A DNA stretch of 64,000 nt from contig JAHBUK010000003.1 in the NCBI GenBank assembly GCA_019638115.1, forward strand, positions 682,001 through 746,000, written 5' to 3'. The position numbers and the translations under genes were made by a program. The stretch is from Flavobacteriales bacterium (GTDB lineage: Bacteria; Bacteroidota; Bacteroidia; Flavobacteriales_F; PHOS-HE28). Positions 7,881 to 19,291 of this stretch are shown here, in pieces. The notes beneath the pieces were generated by a model, which saw nothing but the letters and a program-made list of their open reading frames with translations, searched no databases and had not been told where the DNA came from. Every line of letters starts with the position of its first letter. The first letter of the stretch is position 1.

Positions 7881-9943
7881 TGCGAAAGTTCCCCTTCGCC
7901 TGGCCACTGGCCATGGTGATCGTCCTGCTGTTCTCCGCCTGTGGTAAAGGCCCCCGTGGTGAGCGTGACGAGCGTGCCGTGAAGCTCGATGCTGAGCAGG
8001 ATCGCGTGGCCTGGGCCGTGATCCCAGAGCTGGTGGATGGCGATCAGTGGAAATTCTCCTTCCGCGCCGAGATCGACCCCGGATGGTCCGTCTATTCCAC
8101 CGAGAACTTCGGCGACCTCGGTCCCTGGCCCAGCAGCTTCGGCTTCGATACCCTGGCCCACGTGCGCGTGAGCGAAGGCACACAGGAGGTGAGCGAGCAC
8201 ACCAGCGAAGGCCATGATCCGGTCTTCGACATGGCTGTGCGAAAGTTCAAGGAGCAGGTCGATTTCGTGCGCATGGTGGATCTGGCCGACACCGAACTGC
8301 CCGTTTCCGGCTGGTTCGAGTACATGACCTGCAACGACGAGATGTGCCTGCCACCGGCCACCGTCTACTTCATGGCCAACCCGGACAGCGGCACCTTCCA
8401 GCTCAGCACCGTGCCCTTCGACCTCTCCAAGTATGCAGTGGTCTCGTGCAGCGATGGCGTGTACCGCCTGGCCACCGTGAACCTGGATGAGCCTGCGGTG
8501 AAAGGTGAGCGCGTGTTGGAGAAGAACTCCAGCCTGTGGATGCTCTTCTTCCTCGGCTTCGTGGGTGGCCTGCTGGCCCTGCTCACGCCCTGCGTATTCC
8601 CCATGATCCCCCTTACGGTAAGCTTCTTCACCAAAGGCAGCGAGGACCGCGCAAAGGGCATGCGCAATGCGCTCACCTACGGCGGCTTCATCCTGCTCAT
8701 CTACCTCATCTTCAGCATCCCCTTCCATGTGCTGGGCAGCGTCAACGAGGAGATCTTCAACGAGATCAGCACCAACCCCTGGCTCAACATCTTCTTCTTC
8801 GTCATCTTCATCGTTTTCGCCATTTCCTTCTTCGGCTACTTCGAGATCACCCTGCCCAGCAGTTGGGTGAACCGGATGGACCAGAACGCCTCCAAGTTCG
8901 GGGGCATGATCGGCATCTTCTTCATGGCGCTCACCCTGGCGCTGGTGTCCTTCAGCTGCACGGGCCCCATCCTGGGTTCGCTGCTGGCCGGTGCGCTCAC
9001 CGCTGAAGGTGGGGCATGGCAGCTTACCGCCGGTATGGGCGGTTTCGGCTTGGCACTGGCGCTGCCCTTCGCGCTCTTCGCCATGTTCCCGCAGTGGCTC
9101 AACAGCCTGCCCCGTAGCGGCAGCTGGCTCAACACCGTGAAGGTGGTGCTCGGCTTCATTGAACTGGCACTCGCCATCAAGTTCCTCAGCAATGCGGACC
9201 TGGTGATGAACTGGGGCCTGCTGAAGCGCGAACTCTTCATCGGCCTGTGGATCGTAGTGGGCATCGGGTTGGCCCTCTACCTCTTCGGCCTTATCCGTTT
9301 CCCGCACGATAGTCCCGTGAAGAAGCTGCCCCCGGTGCGTCTGGGCCTCGGCGTGCTCACCACCGCCTTTGTGCTCTACCTGCTGCCCGGCCTCACCAAC
9401 GGCCCCTGGCGCAACCTGAAACTGCTCAGCGGGTTCCCGCCGCCCCTGTTCTACAGCTTCTACCACCAGGAGTCGGAATGTCCGCTCGGGCTGGTGTGCC
9501 ACCATTCCATCGAGGACGGCATGCGGGCATCCGCAGCAAGCGGCAAACCCATGATGTTGGATTACACCGGCTGGGCCTGTGTAAACTGCCGCAAGATGGA
9601 GGAGACCGTGTGGGCCGAACCGGACATCCTGGCCTTGCTCCAGAACTACGAACTGGTGTCGCTCTACGTGGACGACAAGCGCGAACTGCCCGCCGAGGAA
9701 CAGCATGTGTACATCAGCTGCCGTGGGCAGAAGAAGCTGATCCGTACTGAAGGGAACCGCTGGGCCACGCTGCAGAGCGAGACCTTCGGCAGTGTGAGCC
9801 AGCCGCTCTACGTGCTGCTCAGCCCCGAAGGAAAGCTGCTCACCGATCCCGTGGGGTACACGCCCGACAAGGCCGAGTACGCCCGTTTCCTGCAACGCGG
9901 TATGGAAGGCATGCAGGTGCTGCAGGCCCAGGCCAGTCGATAA
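7877..9943 (+). CDS. dsbD: Thiol:disulfide interchange protein DsbD
   Basis: Carries reducing equivalents from cytoplasmic thioredoxin across the inner membrane to periplasmic thiol pathways. All three modules are present in 688 residues: an N-terminal alpha domain with C152/C157 (TCNDEMCLPP); a membrane domain of about eight segments with C239 (LTPCVFP) and C361 (SCTGP); and a C-terminal thioredoxin domain with C568 and C571 (WACVNC). The N-terminus is a lipoprotein signal with lipobox LFSAC (C22), so the first domain is probably membrane-tethered, unlike the plain signal peptide of the enterobacterial protein. It overlaps the preceding alpha-domain gene by 4 bp. Confidence 0.93.
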   Translation: MMRKFPFAWPLAMVIVLLFSACGKGPRGERDERAVKLDAEQDRVAWAVIPELVDGDQWKFSFRAEIDPGWSVYSTENFGDLGPWPSSFGFDTLAHVRVSEGTQEVSEHTSEGHDPVFDMAVRKFKEQVDFVRMVDLADTELPVSGWFEYMTCNDEMCLPPATVYFMANPDSGTFQLSTVPFDLSKYAVVSCSDGVYRLATVNLDEPAVKGERVLEKNSSLWMLFFLGFVGGLLALLTPCVFPMIPLTVSFFTKGSEDRAKGMRNALTYGGFILLIYLIFSIPFHVLGSVNEEIFNEISTNPWLNIFFFVIFIVFAISFFGYFEITLPSSWVNRMDQNASKFGGMIGIFFMALTLALVSFSCTGPILGSLLAGALTAEGGAWQLTAGMGGFGLALALPFALFAMFPQWLNSLPRSGSWLNTVKVVLGFIELALAIKFLSNADLVMNWGLLKRELFIGLWIVVGIGLALYLFGLIRFPHDSPVKKLPPVRLGLGVLTTAFVLYLLPGLTNGPWRNLKLLSGFPPPLFYSFYHQESECPLGLVCHHSIEDGMRASAASGKPMMLDYTGWACVNCRKMEETVWAEPDILALLQNYELVSLYVDDKRELPAEEQHVYISCRGQKKLIRTEGNRWATLQSETFGSVSQPLYVLLSPEGKLLTDPVGYTPDKAEYARFLQRGMEGMQVLQAQASR

Positions 9944-10044
9944 GTCGCCGTCCCTTCATTCGCGTTCCGCTAAGGGTGGGAGACGATCGCTTGTTTTTTC
10001 GTCAACCTTGCGCCATATTGTGCGTCCGGCATGTGACGAATAAT

Positions 10045-10056
10045 CCGTCATGACGG
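10045..10056. promoter_or_regulatory. 12-bp perfect palindrome before the ORF6N gene
   Basis: CCGTCATGACGG is a perfect palindrome 7 bp before the ATG at 10064, and TGACG occurs again just upstream at 10034-10038. The downstream gene encodes a DNA-binding-type domain, so this could be an autoregulatory operator. This is inference from position only. Confidence 0.3.
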
Positions 10057-10063
10057 GCTTGCC

Positions 10064-10614
10064 ATGGAACAGGAACTGATGTTGCCCGATGCGGTGATCG
10101 CTACGCAGATCCACTGGATACGTGGTGAGAAAGTGATGCTTGCCCATGATCTGGCGAGGTGGTACGGGGTGCCAACGAAGCGTCTCAACGAACAAGTGAA
10201 AAGGAACAGGGAGCGTTTCCCGGAGGATTTCATGTTCCAATTGGATGAAGAGGAATGGTCCATCTTGAGGTCGCAATTTGCGACCTCAAGATCGTGGGGC
10301 GGTAGTCGTCGCCCTCCCTTTGCCTTCACGGAGCTTGGTGTTCTGATGCTTTCCAGCGGGCTGAACAGCGAACGCGCCATCGCGGTGAACACCTGCCTGC
10401 CGGCAGGCAGGTCCGGATCATGCGGGTCTTCGTGCGCATGAACCGGATCCTGATGAACGACCGTGATCTGATGCACCGCTTGGAACGCATGGAAGACCGA
10501 CAGGGACAGCATGAGGAGGCCTTGCAGGAGTTGTTCGAGGCCGTGAAGCAGCTGATGGAGAAGCCGGCCATGGACCGAAAGCGCTTGGGCTACAAAGGCG
10601 GCGACGATGTTTGA
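10064..10614 (+). pseudogene. ORF6N-domain (KilA-N-like) DNA-binding protein gene, frameshifted by a 20-bp palindrome
   Basis: The first part (10064-10391) encodes an ORF6N domain: HWIRGEKVMLAHDLARWYGV, the stretch from VPTKRLNEQVKRN to PEDFMFQL, and FTELGVLMLSS. The frame then runs into a perfect palindrome at 10392-10411. The normal continuation of this family (RVMRVFVRMN, then a coiled-coil tail MHRLERMEDRQGQHEEAL) appears in another frame from 10420. Removing exactly those 20 bases joins both parts into one frame of 176 residues with no stop, and restores an AVNIRIMRVFVRM junction. The insertion length is not a multiple of three, which is why the gene is broken. The protein role would be DNA binding; such genes are typical accessory regulators in Bacteroidota. 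Confidence 0.8.
10392..10411. repeat. 20-bp perfect palindrome inserted in the ORF6N gene
   Basis: The sequence is CCTGCCTGCC followed by its exact reverse complement GGCAGGCAGG. A related, imperfect copy lies at 40288-40306, and a shorter CCTGCC/GGCAGG hairpin at 36821-36838. It behaves like a dispersed short palindromic (REP-like) element. Confidence 0.8.
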
Positions 10615-10629
10615 CGCATCTTTGACAAG

Positions 10630-11232
10630 ATGAGCGACGAACGCATTAGATCCCATTTCTCCGAGGCCGCCGAGGTGCTCCAAGCCTTCCTCGCCGACCC
10701 CGCCAACATCGCCGCGGTCGATCAGGCTGCCGCCTTCATGAGCTACTGCCTGAAGCAGGGCGCCAAGATCATCAGCTGCGGGAACGGTGGCAGCATGTGC
10801 GACGCCATGCATTTCGCCGAGGAACTCACCGGCCGTTACCGCGATGACCGACCGCCCATTGCGGCCATGAGCATCAGCGATCCCAGCCACCTTACCTGCG
10901 TGGGCAACGACCACGGCTTCGAGCAGGTCTTCGCGCGTTTCGTGCAGGCACACGGCCGCGAGGGTGACGTACTGCTCGCCATCAGCACCAGTGGCAACAG
11001 CCCCAACGTGCTCCGCGCCGCCGAGGTGGCCCGCGAGAAAGGCATGCACGTGATCGGCCTCACCGGCAAGGACGGCGGCAAACTCGCCGACCTCTGCACC
11101 GTGGAAGTGCGTGTGCCCCACAACGGCTACGCCGACCGCATCCAGGAAGTGCACATCAAGGTCATCCACGCCTTCATCGACCACATCGAACGCGACCTCG
11201 CCGAACCGCGCCGAAGAGACCCGAACGCATAG
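10630..11232 (+). CDS. gmhA: Phosphoheptose isomerase (SIS domain)
   Basis: Converts sedoheptulose 7-phosphate to D-glycero-D-manno-heptose 7-phosphate, the first step of ADP-heptose synthesis for lipopolysaccharide inner core. The protein has 200 residues, about normal for GmhA. Visible signatures are the sugar-phosphate site [30 protein letters not shown] in the SIS fold, and the C-terminal [16 protein letters not shown] helix with the conserved Q and H. No other heptose genes are adjacent. DiaA-type SIS proteins are related, but the EEL and QE-H residues favour GmhA. Confidence 0.88.
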   Translation: MSDERIRSHFSEAAEVLQAFLADPANIAAVDQAAAFMSYCLKQGAKIISCGNGGSMCDAMHFAEELTGRYRDDRPPIAAMSISDPSHLTCVGNDHGFEQVFARFVQAHGREGDVLLAISTSGNSPNVLRAAEVAREKGMHVIGLTGKDGGKLADLCTVEVRVPHNGYADRIQEVHIKVIHAFIDHIERDLAEPRRRDPNA

Positions 11233-11345
11233 CCCCTGCACTTCCCGTCATAGCAAGCGAAGCGAAGCAACACATCTGTCATTCCGAGCGAAGCGAAGGA
11301 ACACATCCCCCTAATCTCCAAATCGCGCTGAGCGAAGTCGAAACG
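11233..11345. repeat. Intergenic stretch with dispersed-repeat fragments
   Basis: Two similar copies containing AAGCGAAGCGAA or GAGCGAAGCGAA followed by AACACATC occur at 11247-11277 and 11278-11308. They are followed at 11327-11342 by GCTGAGCGAAGTCGAA, a one-mismatch reverse-complement copy of the core of the 38-bp repeat at 22144-22181. No gene is seen. Confidence 0.6.
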
Positions 11346-11490
11346 TCCTCATCCCCACATCCCCCTCATCTTCACGTCTTCACATCTCCACATCCCCTCA
11401 TCTCCACATCCCTCTCATCTTCACATCTGCTCATCTTCACATCCCTCTCATCTTCACATCCCTCACATCCCCCTCATCCCTCACAACTCC
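11346..11490. repeat. Strand-asymmetric, nearly G-free tract of degenerate short repeats
   Basis: The + strand is composed almost only of C, T and A, made of degenerate copies of CATCTTCACATCCCT and variants such as CATCTCCACATCCCC. It ends immediately before the comM/yifB start. It could be unstable by slippage, form a triplex or R-loop, or act as a long unstructured leader. No open reading frame is supported. Confidence 0.7.
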
Positions 11491-11492
11491 TT

Positions 11493-13031
11493 ATGCTCGT
11501 AAAGGTCTTCGGCAGCGCAGTCTTCGGCATCAACGCCACCATCGTCACCGCGGAAGTGAACGTGGAGAACGGTGCCTTCTTCTTTCTCGTAGGTCTGCCG
11601 GATAGTGCCGTGAAGGAGAGCCAGCAGCGCATGGATGCCGCACTGCGCAACAACGGCCTCTACTTCCCGCGCGGCAAAGGCGTCACCATCAACCTTGCAC
11701 CCGCCGATATCCGCAAGGAAGGCACCGCCTACGATCTGCCTCTTGCCGTGGGTCTGTTGGCAGCCACCGAGCAGGTGCCACCGGCCATGCTGGAGGAATA
11801 CCTGGTGATGGGTGAACTGAGCCTCGACGGCGGCGTGCGCCCGATCAAAGGCGCCCTGCCCATTGCACTCGAAGCCAAACGGCAAGGCTTCAAAGGCGTG
11901 ATCCTGCCCGCTGCCAACGCGCGCGAAGCCGCCATCGTAACCGGCCTCACCGTATACGGTGTGGAGCACCTCAGCCAGGTGGTGGACCTGCTCCACGGCC
12001 GATCGGGCGTGCAACCCACCGTGGTGGACATTGAAGCGGAGTTCGCCAACAGCAGCCTTACCTACCCCGTGGACATCGCCGATGTGAAGGGCCAGGAGAA
12101 CATCAAGCGGGCCTTCGAGATAGCAGCGGCCGGTGGGCACAACATCATCCTCATCGGGCCGCCCGGCGCCGGCAAGACCATGCTCGCCAAGCGCCTGCCA
12201 ACCATCCTGCCGCCCCTGAACATCGATGAGGCGCTGGAGACCACCAAGATCCACAGCGTGGCCGGCAAGCTCCGCAAGGAGGACAGCCTGCTCAGCGTGC
12301 GGCCCTACCGCAGTCCGCACCACACCATCAGCGATGTGGCCTTGGTGGGCGGCGGTTCCTATCCGCAGCCCGGCGAGATCAGCCTGGCGCACAACGGCGT
12401 GCTCTTCCTCGATGAGTTGCCCGAGTTCAAGCGGCAGGTGCTGGAGGTGATGCGCCAGCCCCTGGAGGATCGCGTGGTCACCATCAGCCGCGCCAAGTTC
12501 ACCGTGGAGTACCCAGCCAGTTTCATGCTGGTGGCCGCCATGAACCCCTGCCCCTGCGGATACTACAATCACCCGGACAAGGAATGTGTGTGTGCCCCGG
12601 GCGTGGTGCAGAAGTACCTGAACAAGGTGAGCGGCCCCTTGCTGGACCGCATCGACATCCACATCGAGGTAACACCGGTGCCCTTCGCTGAACTGAGCGC
12701 CGAGCGCCAAAGCGAACGCAGTGCCGACATGCGTGAGCGTGTCATCACCGCACGCAAGGTGCAGCAGCAGCGCTATGCCGGTAAGAACATGCACTGCAAC
12801 GCACAGATGGGCAGCAAGGAGCTGCGCGAGATCTGCCGCATCGATGCCGCCGGCAAAGCCCTTTTGGAAAAAGCCATGGAGCGCCTCGGCCTCAGCGCCC
12901 GCGCCTACGACCGCATCCTGAAAGTGGCACGCACCATCGCCGACATGGCAGGGAGCGCGGACATCCGCACGGAGCATTTGGCCGAGGCCATCCAGTACCG
13001 GAGCTTGGATCGGGAAGGTTGGGCGGGTTGA
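11493..13031 (+). CDS. comM: YifB/ComM family Mg-chelatase-like AAA+ ATPase
   Basis: 512 residues, normal for the family. The N-terminal ChlI-type domain is followed by Walker A GPPGAGKT at residues 222-229, a Walker B region FLDELPEF, sensor AAMNPCPCG with the cysteine-rich stretch of the family, and the C-terminal ChlI domain (LSARAYDRILKVARTIADMAG). The family is a hexameric helicase; in some bacteria ComM promotes branch migration during natural transformation. Whether this species is transformable cannot be told here. The first ATG follows the G-poor tract with no obvious Shine-Dalgarno sequence, which is common in Bacteroidota. Confidence 0.9.
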   Translation: MLVKVFGSAVFGINATIVTAEVNVENGAFFFLVGLPDSAVKESQQRMDAALRNNGLYFPRGKGVTINLAPADIRKEGTAYDLPLAVGLLAATEQVPPAMLEEYLVMGELSLDGGVRPIKGALPIALEAKRQGFKGVILPAANAREAAIVTGLTVYGVEHLSQVVDLLHGRSGVQPTVVDIEAEFANSSLTYPVDIADVKGQENIKRAFEIAAAGGHNIILIGPPGAGKTMLAKRLPTILPPLNIDEALETTKIHSVAGKLRKEDSLLSVRPYRSPHHTISDVALVGGGSYPQPGEISLAHNGVLFLDELPEFKRQVLEVMRQPLEDRVVTISRAKFTVEYPASFMLVAAMNPCPCGYYNHPDKECVCAPGVVQKYLNKVSGPLLDRIDIHIEVTPVPFAELSAERQSERSADMRERVITARKVQQQRYAGKNMHCNAQMGSKELREICRIDAAGKALLEKAMERLGLSARAYDRILKVARTIADMAGSADIRTEHLAEAIQYRSLDREGWAG

Positions 13032-13097
13032 CGCACATGCTGTAACCCTCGCACCGGGATCGCGTTGGAAGGTTCGGGCACAAAGCCCACCACCACC

Positions 13098-13799
13098 GTG
13101 AAAACCTTGTATCCCGCTCTCCTCATTGCGCTGCTGCTGGCAGGTTCCTCAGGTACGTTGGTCGCCCATGCCCAAACGCCTGAGCCCATCTACCTGAGCG
13201 CGTTGCTGGAACCCACCACACGCAAACAGGCCGCCTACTACCGCAGCGTGGAAGGAAAGCTCGACGAACTCTTCATCGGGCGTACCTACACCATGGATGG
13301 CAAGCTAAAGGCAGAAGGCACCTACATGGATGAGCAACTCACCATCGAACATGGCTCCTTCGTGTTCTTCCATGCCAACGGCGCCGTGGAAAGCCGTGGC
13401 GAATACGAGCTCGGCAACAAGACGGGCGAGTGGGAGCGTTTCGGTCCGCAAGGCCAGGCGCTCGCTGTAAAGATCTACAACCCCGAAGTGCTCGCCAACA
13501 TCGTGCATACCCGCGCGCAGACCATGCCACGCAGCCAGGCGGGCGATGAGCGCGAACTGGTGCGCTACATCAAGACCAACGCGCAGCCTGCACAGGGCAA
13601 GCGCCACAAGGACGAGGTTACCGCCAGCTTCATCGTGGAGAAGGACGGTTCACTCTCCGACCTTAAAGTGACCGAAGGCCGCGACCCCAAACTGAACGAC
13701 CGCGTAGCCGAAGTGATACGCAGTACCGAGCCTTGGAGCCCCGGCATGGAACGCGGCCAACCCGTGCGTGTGCATGTGCGCATGCCGATCCAATTCTGA
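13098..13799 (+). CDS. TonB C-terminal-domain protein with YwqK/MORN-like repeats
   Basis: A periplasmic protein of 233 residues. I chose the GTG at 13098 because it begins a clean signal peptide (KTLYPALLIALLLAGSS, then AHAQ); an in-frame TTG 33 bp earlier adds a charged leader and is less likely. After the signal come two or three antitoxin-YwqK-like strands (GRTYTMDGKLKAEGTYMD, ANGAVESRGEYELGNKTGEW), then a C-terminal TonB-like domain (VTASFIVEKDGSLSDLKV, PWSPGMERGQPVRVHVRMPI). Proteins of this build are common in Bacteroidota; partners are unknown. It has no TonB proline-rich spanner, so it is not the main energy transducer, which is encoded at 33192-33941. Confidence 0.75.
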   Translation: MKTLYPALLIALLLAGSSGTLVAHAQTPEPIYLSALLEPTTRKQAAYYRSVEGKLDELFIGRTYTMDGKLKAEGTYMDEQLTIEHGSFVFFHANGAVESRGEYELGNKTGEWERFGPQGQALAVKIYNPEVLANIVHTRAQTMPRSQAGDERELVRYIKTNAQPAQGKRHKDEVTASFIVEKDGSLSDLKVTEGRDPKLNDRVAEVIRSTEPWSPGMERGQPVRVHVRMPIQF

Positions 13800-13821
13800 A
13801 CCACACCACATACACCATAAG

Positions 13822-13853
13822 CGGCAAAGCCGGCCCCGTAAGGCCGGCTTCGC
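13822..13853. terminator. Probable bidirectional terminator hairpin
   Basis: AAGCCGGCC (13827-13835) pairs with GGCCGGCTT (13842-13850), and short flanking GCG/CGC bases extend the stem. It lies between the convergent TonB-domain gene and secA. Confidence 0.6.
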
Positions 13854-13878
13854 TGTTTGGATATCGCTCATCGCTCGC

Positions 13879-17259
<3,381 letters not shown>

Positions 17260-17314
17260 GGTGCGTATGCTGGGATGACAGGGAAAGGCGGGACTACTGC
17301 CCGCGAAAGGTCGG

Positions 17315-17322
17315 CAAAGGTA
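17315..17322 (-). promoter_or_regulatory. -7 promoter element for secA
   Basis: On the minus strand this reads TACCTTTG, an exact match to TAnnTTTG, 55 bp before the secA start. Confidence 0.5.
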
Positions 17323-17398
17323 GCGGCTTGGCCCTCAGCAGGGACCTTGCCAGAGGGGGGCATCTGCCAATGCGGCATACCGCACAGGCCGCCAACGG

Positions 17399-17425
17399 AA
17401 AAGCCCCCGTGTTGGCGGGGGCTTT
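17399..17425 (-). terminator. Rho-independent terminator after the DUF2795 gene
   Basis: A stem of AAAGCCCCCG and CGGGGGCTTT with a six-base loop, followed on the minus strand by a T run. It lies 18 bp past the stop of the gene at 17444-17665. Confidence 0.75.
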
Positions 17426-17443
17426 CGGTGGTGTTGTTGCGGA

Positions 17444-17665
17444 TCAGTATTCGTCCTCGTTGAAGAAGAAGTCCTCCTTCGAAGGATAGTCCGGCCAGAT
17501 GTCCTCGATGGATTCGAAGACCTCCTCATCATCCTCGATGGCTTGGAGGTTCTCCACCACTTCGAGGGGAGCGCCGGTGCGCATTGCAAAGTCGATAAGC
17601 TCGTCCTTGGTCGCAGGCCAAGGGGCATCTTCCAAGTAGGAGGCCAGTTCCAGAGTCCAGTACAT
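17444..17665 (-). CDS. DUF2795 domain protein, 73 residues
   Basis: Small acidic protein that starts MYWTLELASYLEDAPWPATK and contains the helical pattern of DUF2795 (ATKDELIDFAMRTGAP followed by VVENLQAIEDDEE), with a very acidic tail ending FNEDEY. The frame is open upstream, but a TATATTTG promoter lies at 17704-17711, so the first residue is most likely the ATG at 17665. The length and sequence match small one-domain proteins found throughout Bacteroidota. The function is unknown. It has its own promoter and terminator and so forms a single-gene unit. Confidence 0.85.
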   Translation of the reverse strand: MYWTLELASYLEDAPWPATKDELIDFAMRTGAPLEVVENLQAIEDDEEVFESIEDIWPDYPSKEDFFFNEDEY

Positions 17666-17703
17666 CGATGGGCCGTGTTGAGAGGGGTCCGTGAAATCGG
17701 CGG

Positions 17704-17711
17704 CAAATATA
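17704..17711 (-). promoter_or_regulatory. -7 promoter element for the DUF2795 gene
   Basis: The minus strand reads TATATTTG, an exact TAnnTTTG match, 38 bp before the ATG at 17665. It fixes the start of the small protein. Confidence 0.6.
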
Positions 17712-17781
17712 GACGGATACCGATCGCGCGTATCCCGACTTATCAACCGCCTGTGATCTCGGGTATTGTGCGGGCTTCGGA

Positions 17782-18333
17782 TCAGCCGCGCGGTACCCAG
17801 GGGATGTCGCTCACACCATTGAGCACGCCGAGGTGCCGTGCCATCACGAAAAGCATGTCGGACAAGCGGTTCAGGTAGCGCACCAGCTCGGCGGGCAGTA
17901 CTTCCTGGGCCGCCAGTTGCACAACGCGTCGCTCGGCGCGGCGGCACACGGTGCGGCAGATGTGCGCTTGCGAAATGGCCGGATGACCGCCAGGCAGGAT
18001 GAAATTGCGCATCGGAGCGAGTTCCAGGTCCATGGCATCCATCTGCGCTTCCAACTCGGCGATGTCGGTCTCGGTGATCGGCGGCACCTTGAAGCGGTCG
18101 GCTTCGGCTTCACTGCTGCTGGCCAGGCGCGAACCGATCACGAAGAGCAGATTCTGCACACGAAGCAAAACGTCGCCGTGGTGGGGCGCTGCCAGATCGC
18201 GCAGCATGCCCAGGTGGCTGTTCAGTTCATCCACGGTGCCGTAGGCTTCAATGCGAGCGTGGTCCTTGGGCACGCGTGTGCCACCGAGCAGGCCGGTCTC
18301 GCCTTTGTCGCCGGTGCGGGTGTAGATCTTCAT
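17782..18333 (-). CDS. Cob(I)alamin adenosyltransferase (PduO type)
   Basis: Transfers the adenosyl group of ATP to cob(I)alamin to make adenosylcobalamin, the cofactor of methylmalonyl-CoA mutase and some ribonucleotide reductases. The protein has 183 residues. The ATP-binding N-terminus TRTGDKGETGLLGG lies at residues 5-18, followed by EAYGTVDELNSHLG and the helical-bundle motifs FILPGGHPAISQAHICRTVCRRAERR and the YLNRLSDMLFVMAR stretch. The trimeric PduO family is clear. No cobalamin-dependent enzyme is adjacent. Confidence 0.93.
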   Translation of the reverse strand: MKIYTRTGDKGETGLLGGTRVPKDHARIEAYGTVDELNSHLGMLRDLAAPHHGDVLLRVQNLLFVIGSRLASSSEAEADRFKVPPITETDIAELEAQMDAMDLELAPMRNFILPGGHPAISQAHICRTVCRRAERRVVQLAAQEVLPAELVRYLNRLSDMLFVMARHLGVLNGVSDIPWVPRG

Positions 18334-18404
18334 GCTGGACGTGTTCCTGCGCTCATTGCGCGTTAGGTAAACGTACGGTGGGCGGGCTTGTTCGCCCTGC
18401 GTGA

Positions 18405-19193
18405 TCAGTAACGGAGCACGAAATGCTCCCGGGCCTGCTCGCTGCGCAGGAAGACGAGCCCCATGTCGTAGAGGTCAATGCTCACCGTAACCCGCGGATG
18501 CGCCTTGATCGCGGTCCAGGCTTCGTCCATCTCGCGGCTCCAATGGATGTCGTCGAACACGAACACGGTGTCGTTGTGCGCGCGCTCCAGGCATTGCTCG
18601 AAGTGCTCCAGCGTGGGGGCCTTGGCGTGGTGCCCATCGATGAAGGCGAGGTCCAGGCGCTCCAGGTCGGCAAGCACCTCGGGCAGGCGCTGGCGGAAAC
18701 TGCCCAGCACCGCCTTGATGTTGCGCTGCTTCAGGGCCTCGAAGTTGTCCGTGGCGATGCGGTGCGTCTGCGGACAGCCTTCAATGGTGGTCACACGGCC
18801 TTCATCAGCACCATTGGCCAGATACAGCGTGGAGATGCCGAAAGAGGTGCCCAGTTCCAGCACTTCGCGGGCGTTGAAGTAGCGCGCCAGGTGGAAGAGC
18901 ACACGCGCATGGCGGGCGGGTTTCAGCGCCGTGCGGGCGATCTCGGACACACGCCTGACCGGTAGGTCGAAAACGCGCGATCCTGCACCGAGGTCGTTCA
19001 CGCGGATGGTCCGCTCGCTGCGCAGCATTTGCTCCCGCAGCGCTTCGATGGCCGCCATTTCCGGCATTTCGGGCGCTGGCCGCAGCACGCGCTCGATCAA
19101 TTCGTACACGAAGGGGCTGTGAACCCCGTGCCGCGTGCGGGCCTTCACCAGGTGCTCCAGATAACTACCGATGTGGTGCAGCGTGTCGCTCAT
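18405..19193 (-). CDS. Class I SAM-dependent methyltransferase (O-methyltransferase-like)
   Basis: 262 residues from the chosen ATG (MSDTLHHIGSYLEH). The Rossmann glycine motif is VLELGTSFGISTLYLA, followed by TIEGCPQT and the acidic motif LDLAFIDGHH, as in catechol-type O-methyltransferases. The N-terminal GVHSPFVYELI stretch is typical of a group of Bacteroidota methyltransferases. The substrate is unknown. The frame is open 51 bp further up, but the TACATTTG promoter element at 19211-19218 lies inside that extension, which supports the start at 19193. Confidence 0.85.
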   Translation of the reverse strand: MSDTLHHIGSYLEHLVKARTRHGVHSPFVYELIERVLRPAPEMPEMAAIEALREQMLRSERTIRVNDLGAGSRVFDLPVRRVSEIARTALKPARHARVLFHLARYFNAREVLELGTSFGISTLYLANGADEGRVTTIEGCPQTHRIATDNFEALKQRNIKAVLGSFRQRLPEVLADLERLDLAFIDGHHAKAPTLEHFEQCLERAHNDTVFVFDDIHWSREMDEAWTAIKAHPRVTVSIDLYDMGLVFLRSEQAREHFVLRY

Positions 19194-19210
19194 GCGCATG
19201 GATCCGGGCA

Positions 19211-19218
19211 CAAATGTA
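19211..19218 (-). promoter_or_regulatory. -7 promoter element for the methyltransferase gene
   Basis: The minus strand reads TACATTTG, an exact TAnnTTTG match, 17 bp before the ATG at 19193. It separates this gene from the crtZ transcript upstream. Confidence 0.5.
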
Positions 19219-19291
19219 CCCGCACCGTTAGCCGAGGCCATCACTTGCCGGTGCTCCGGCGATCAACAGCACGGTGTTCAGTGCGCCAGGC

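Noticed and set aside
7715..9895. Long minus-strand frame of 726 codons opposite dsbD
   Set aside because: It lies fully antisense to a gene with complete DsbD motifs; its composition (His/Glu/Gly-rich, no domains) is typical of a shadow frame in GC-rich DNA.
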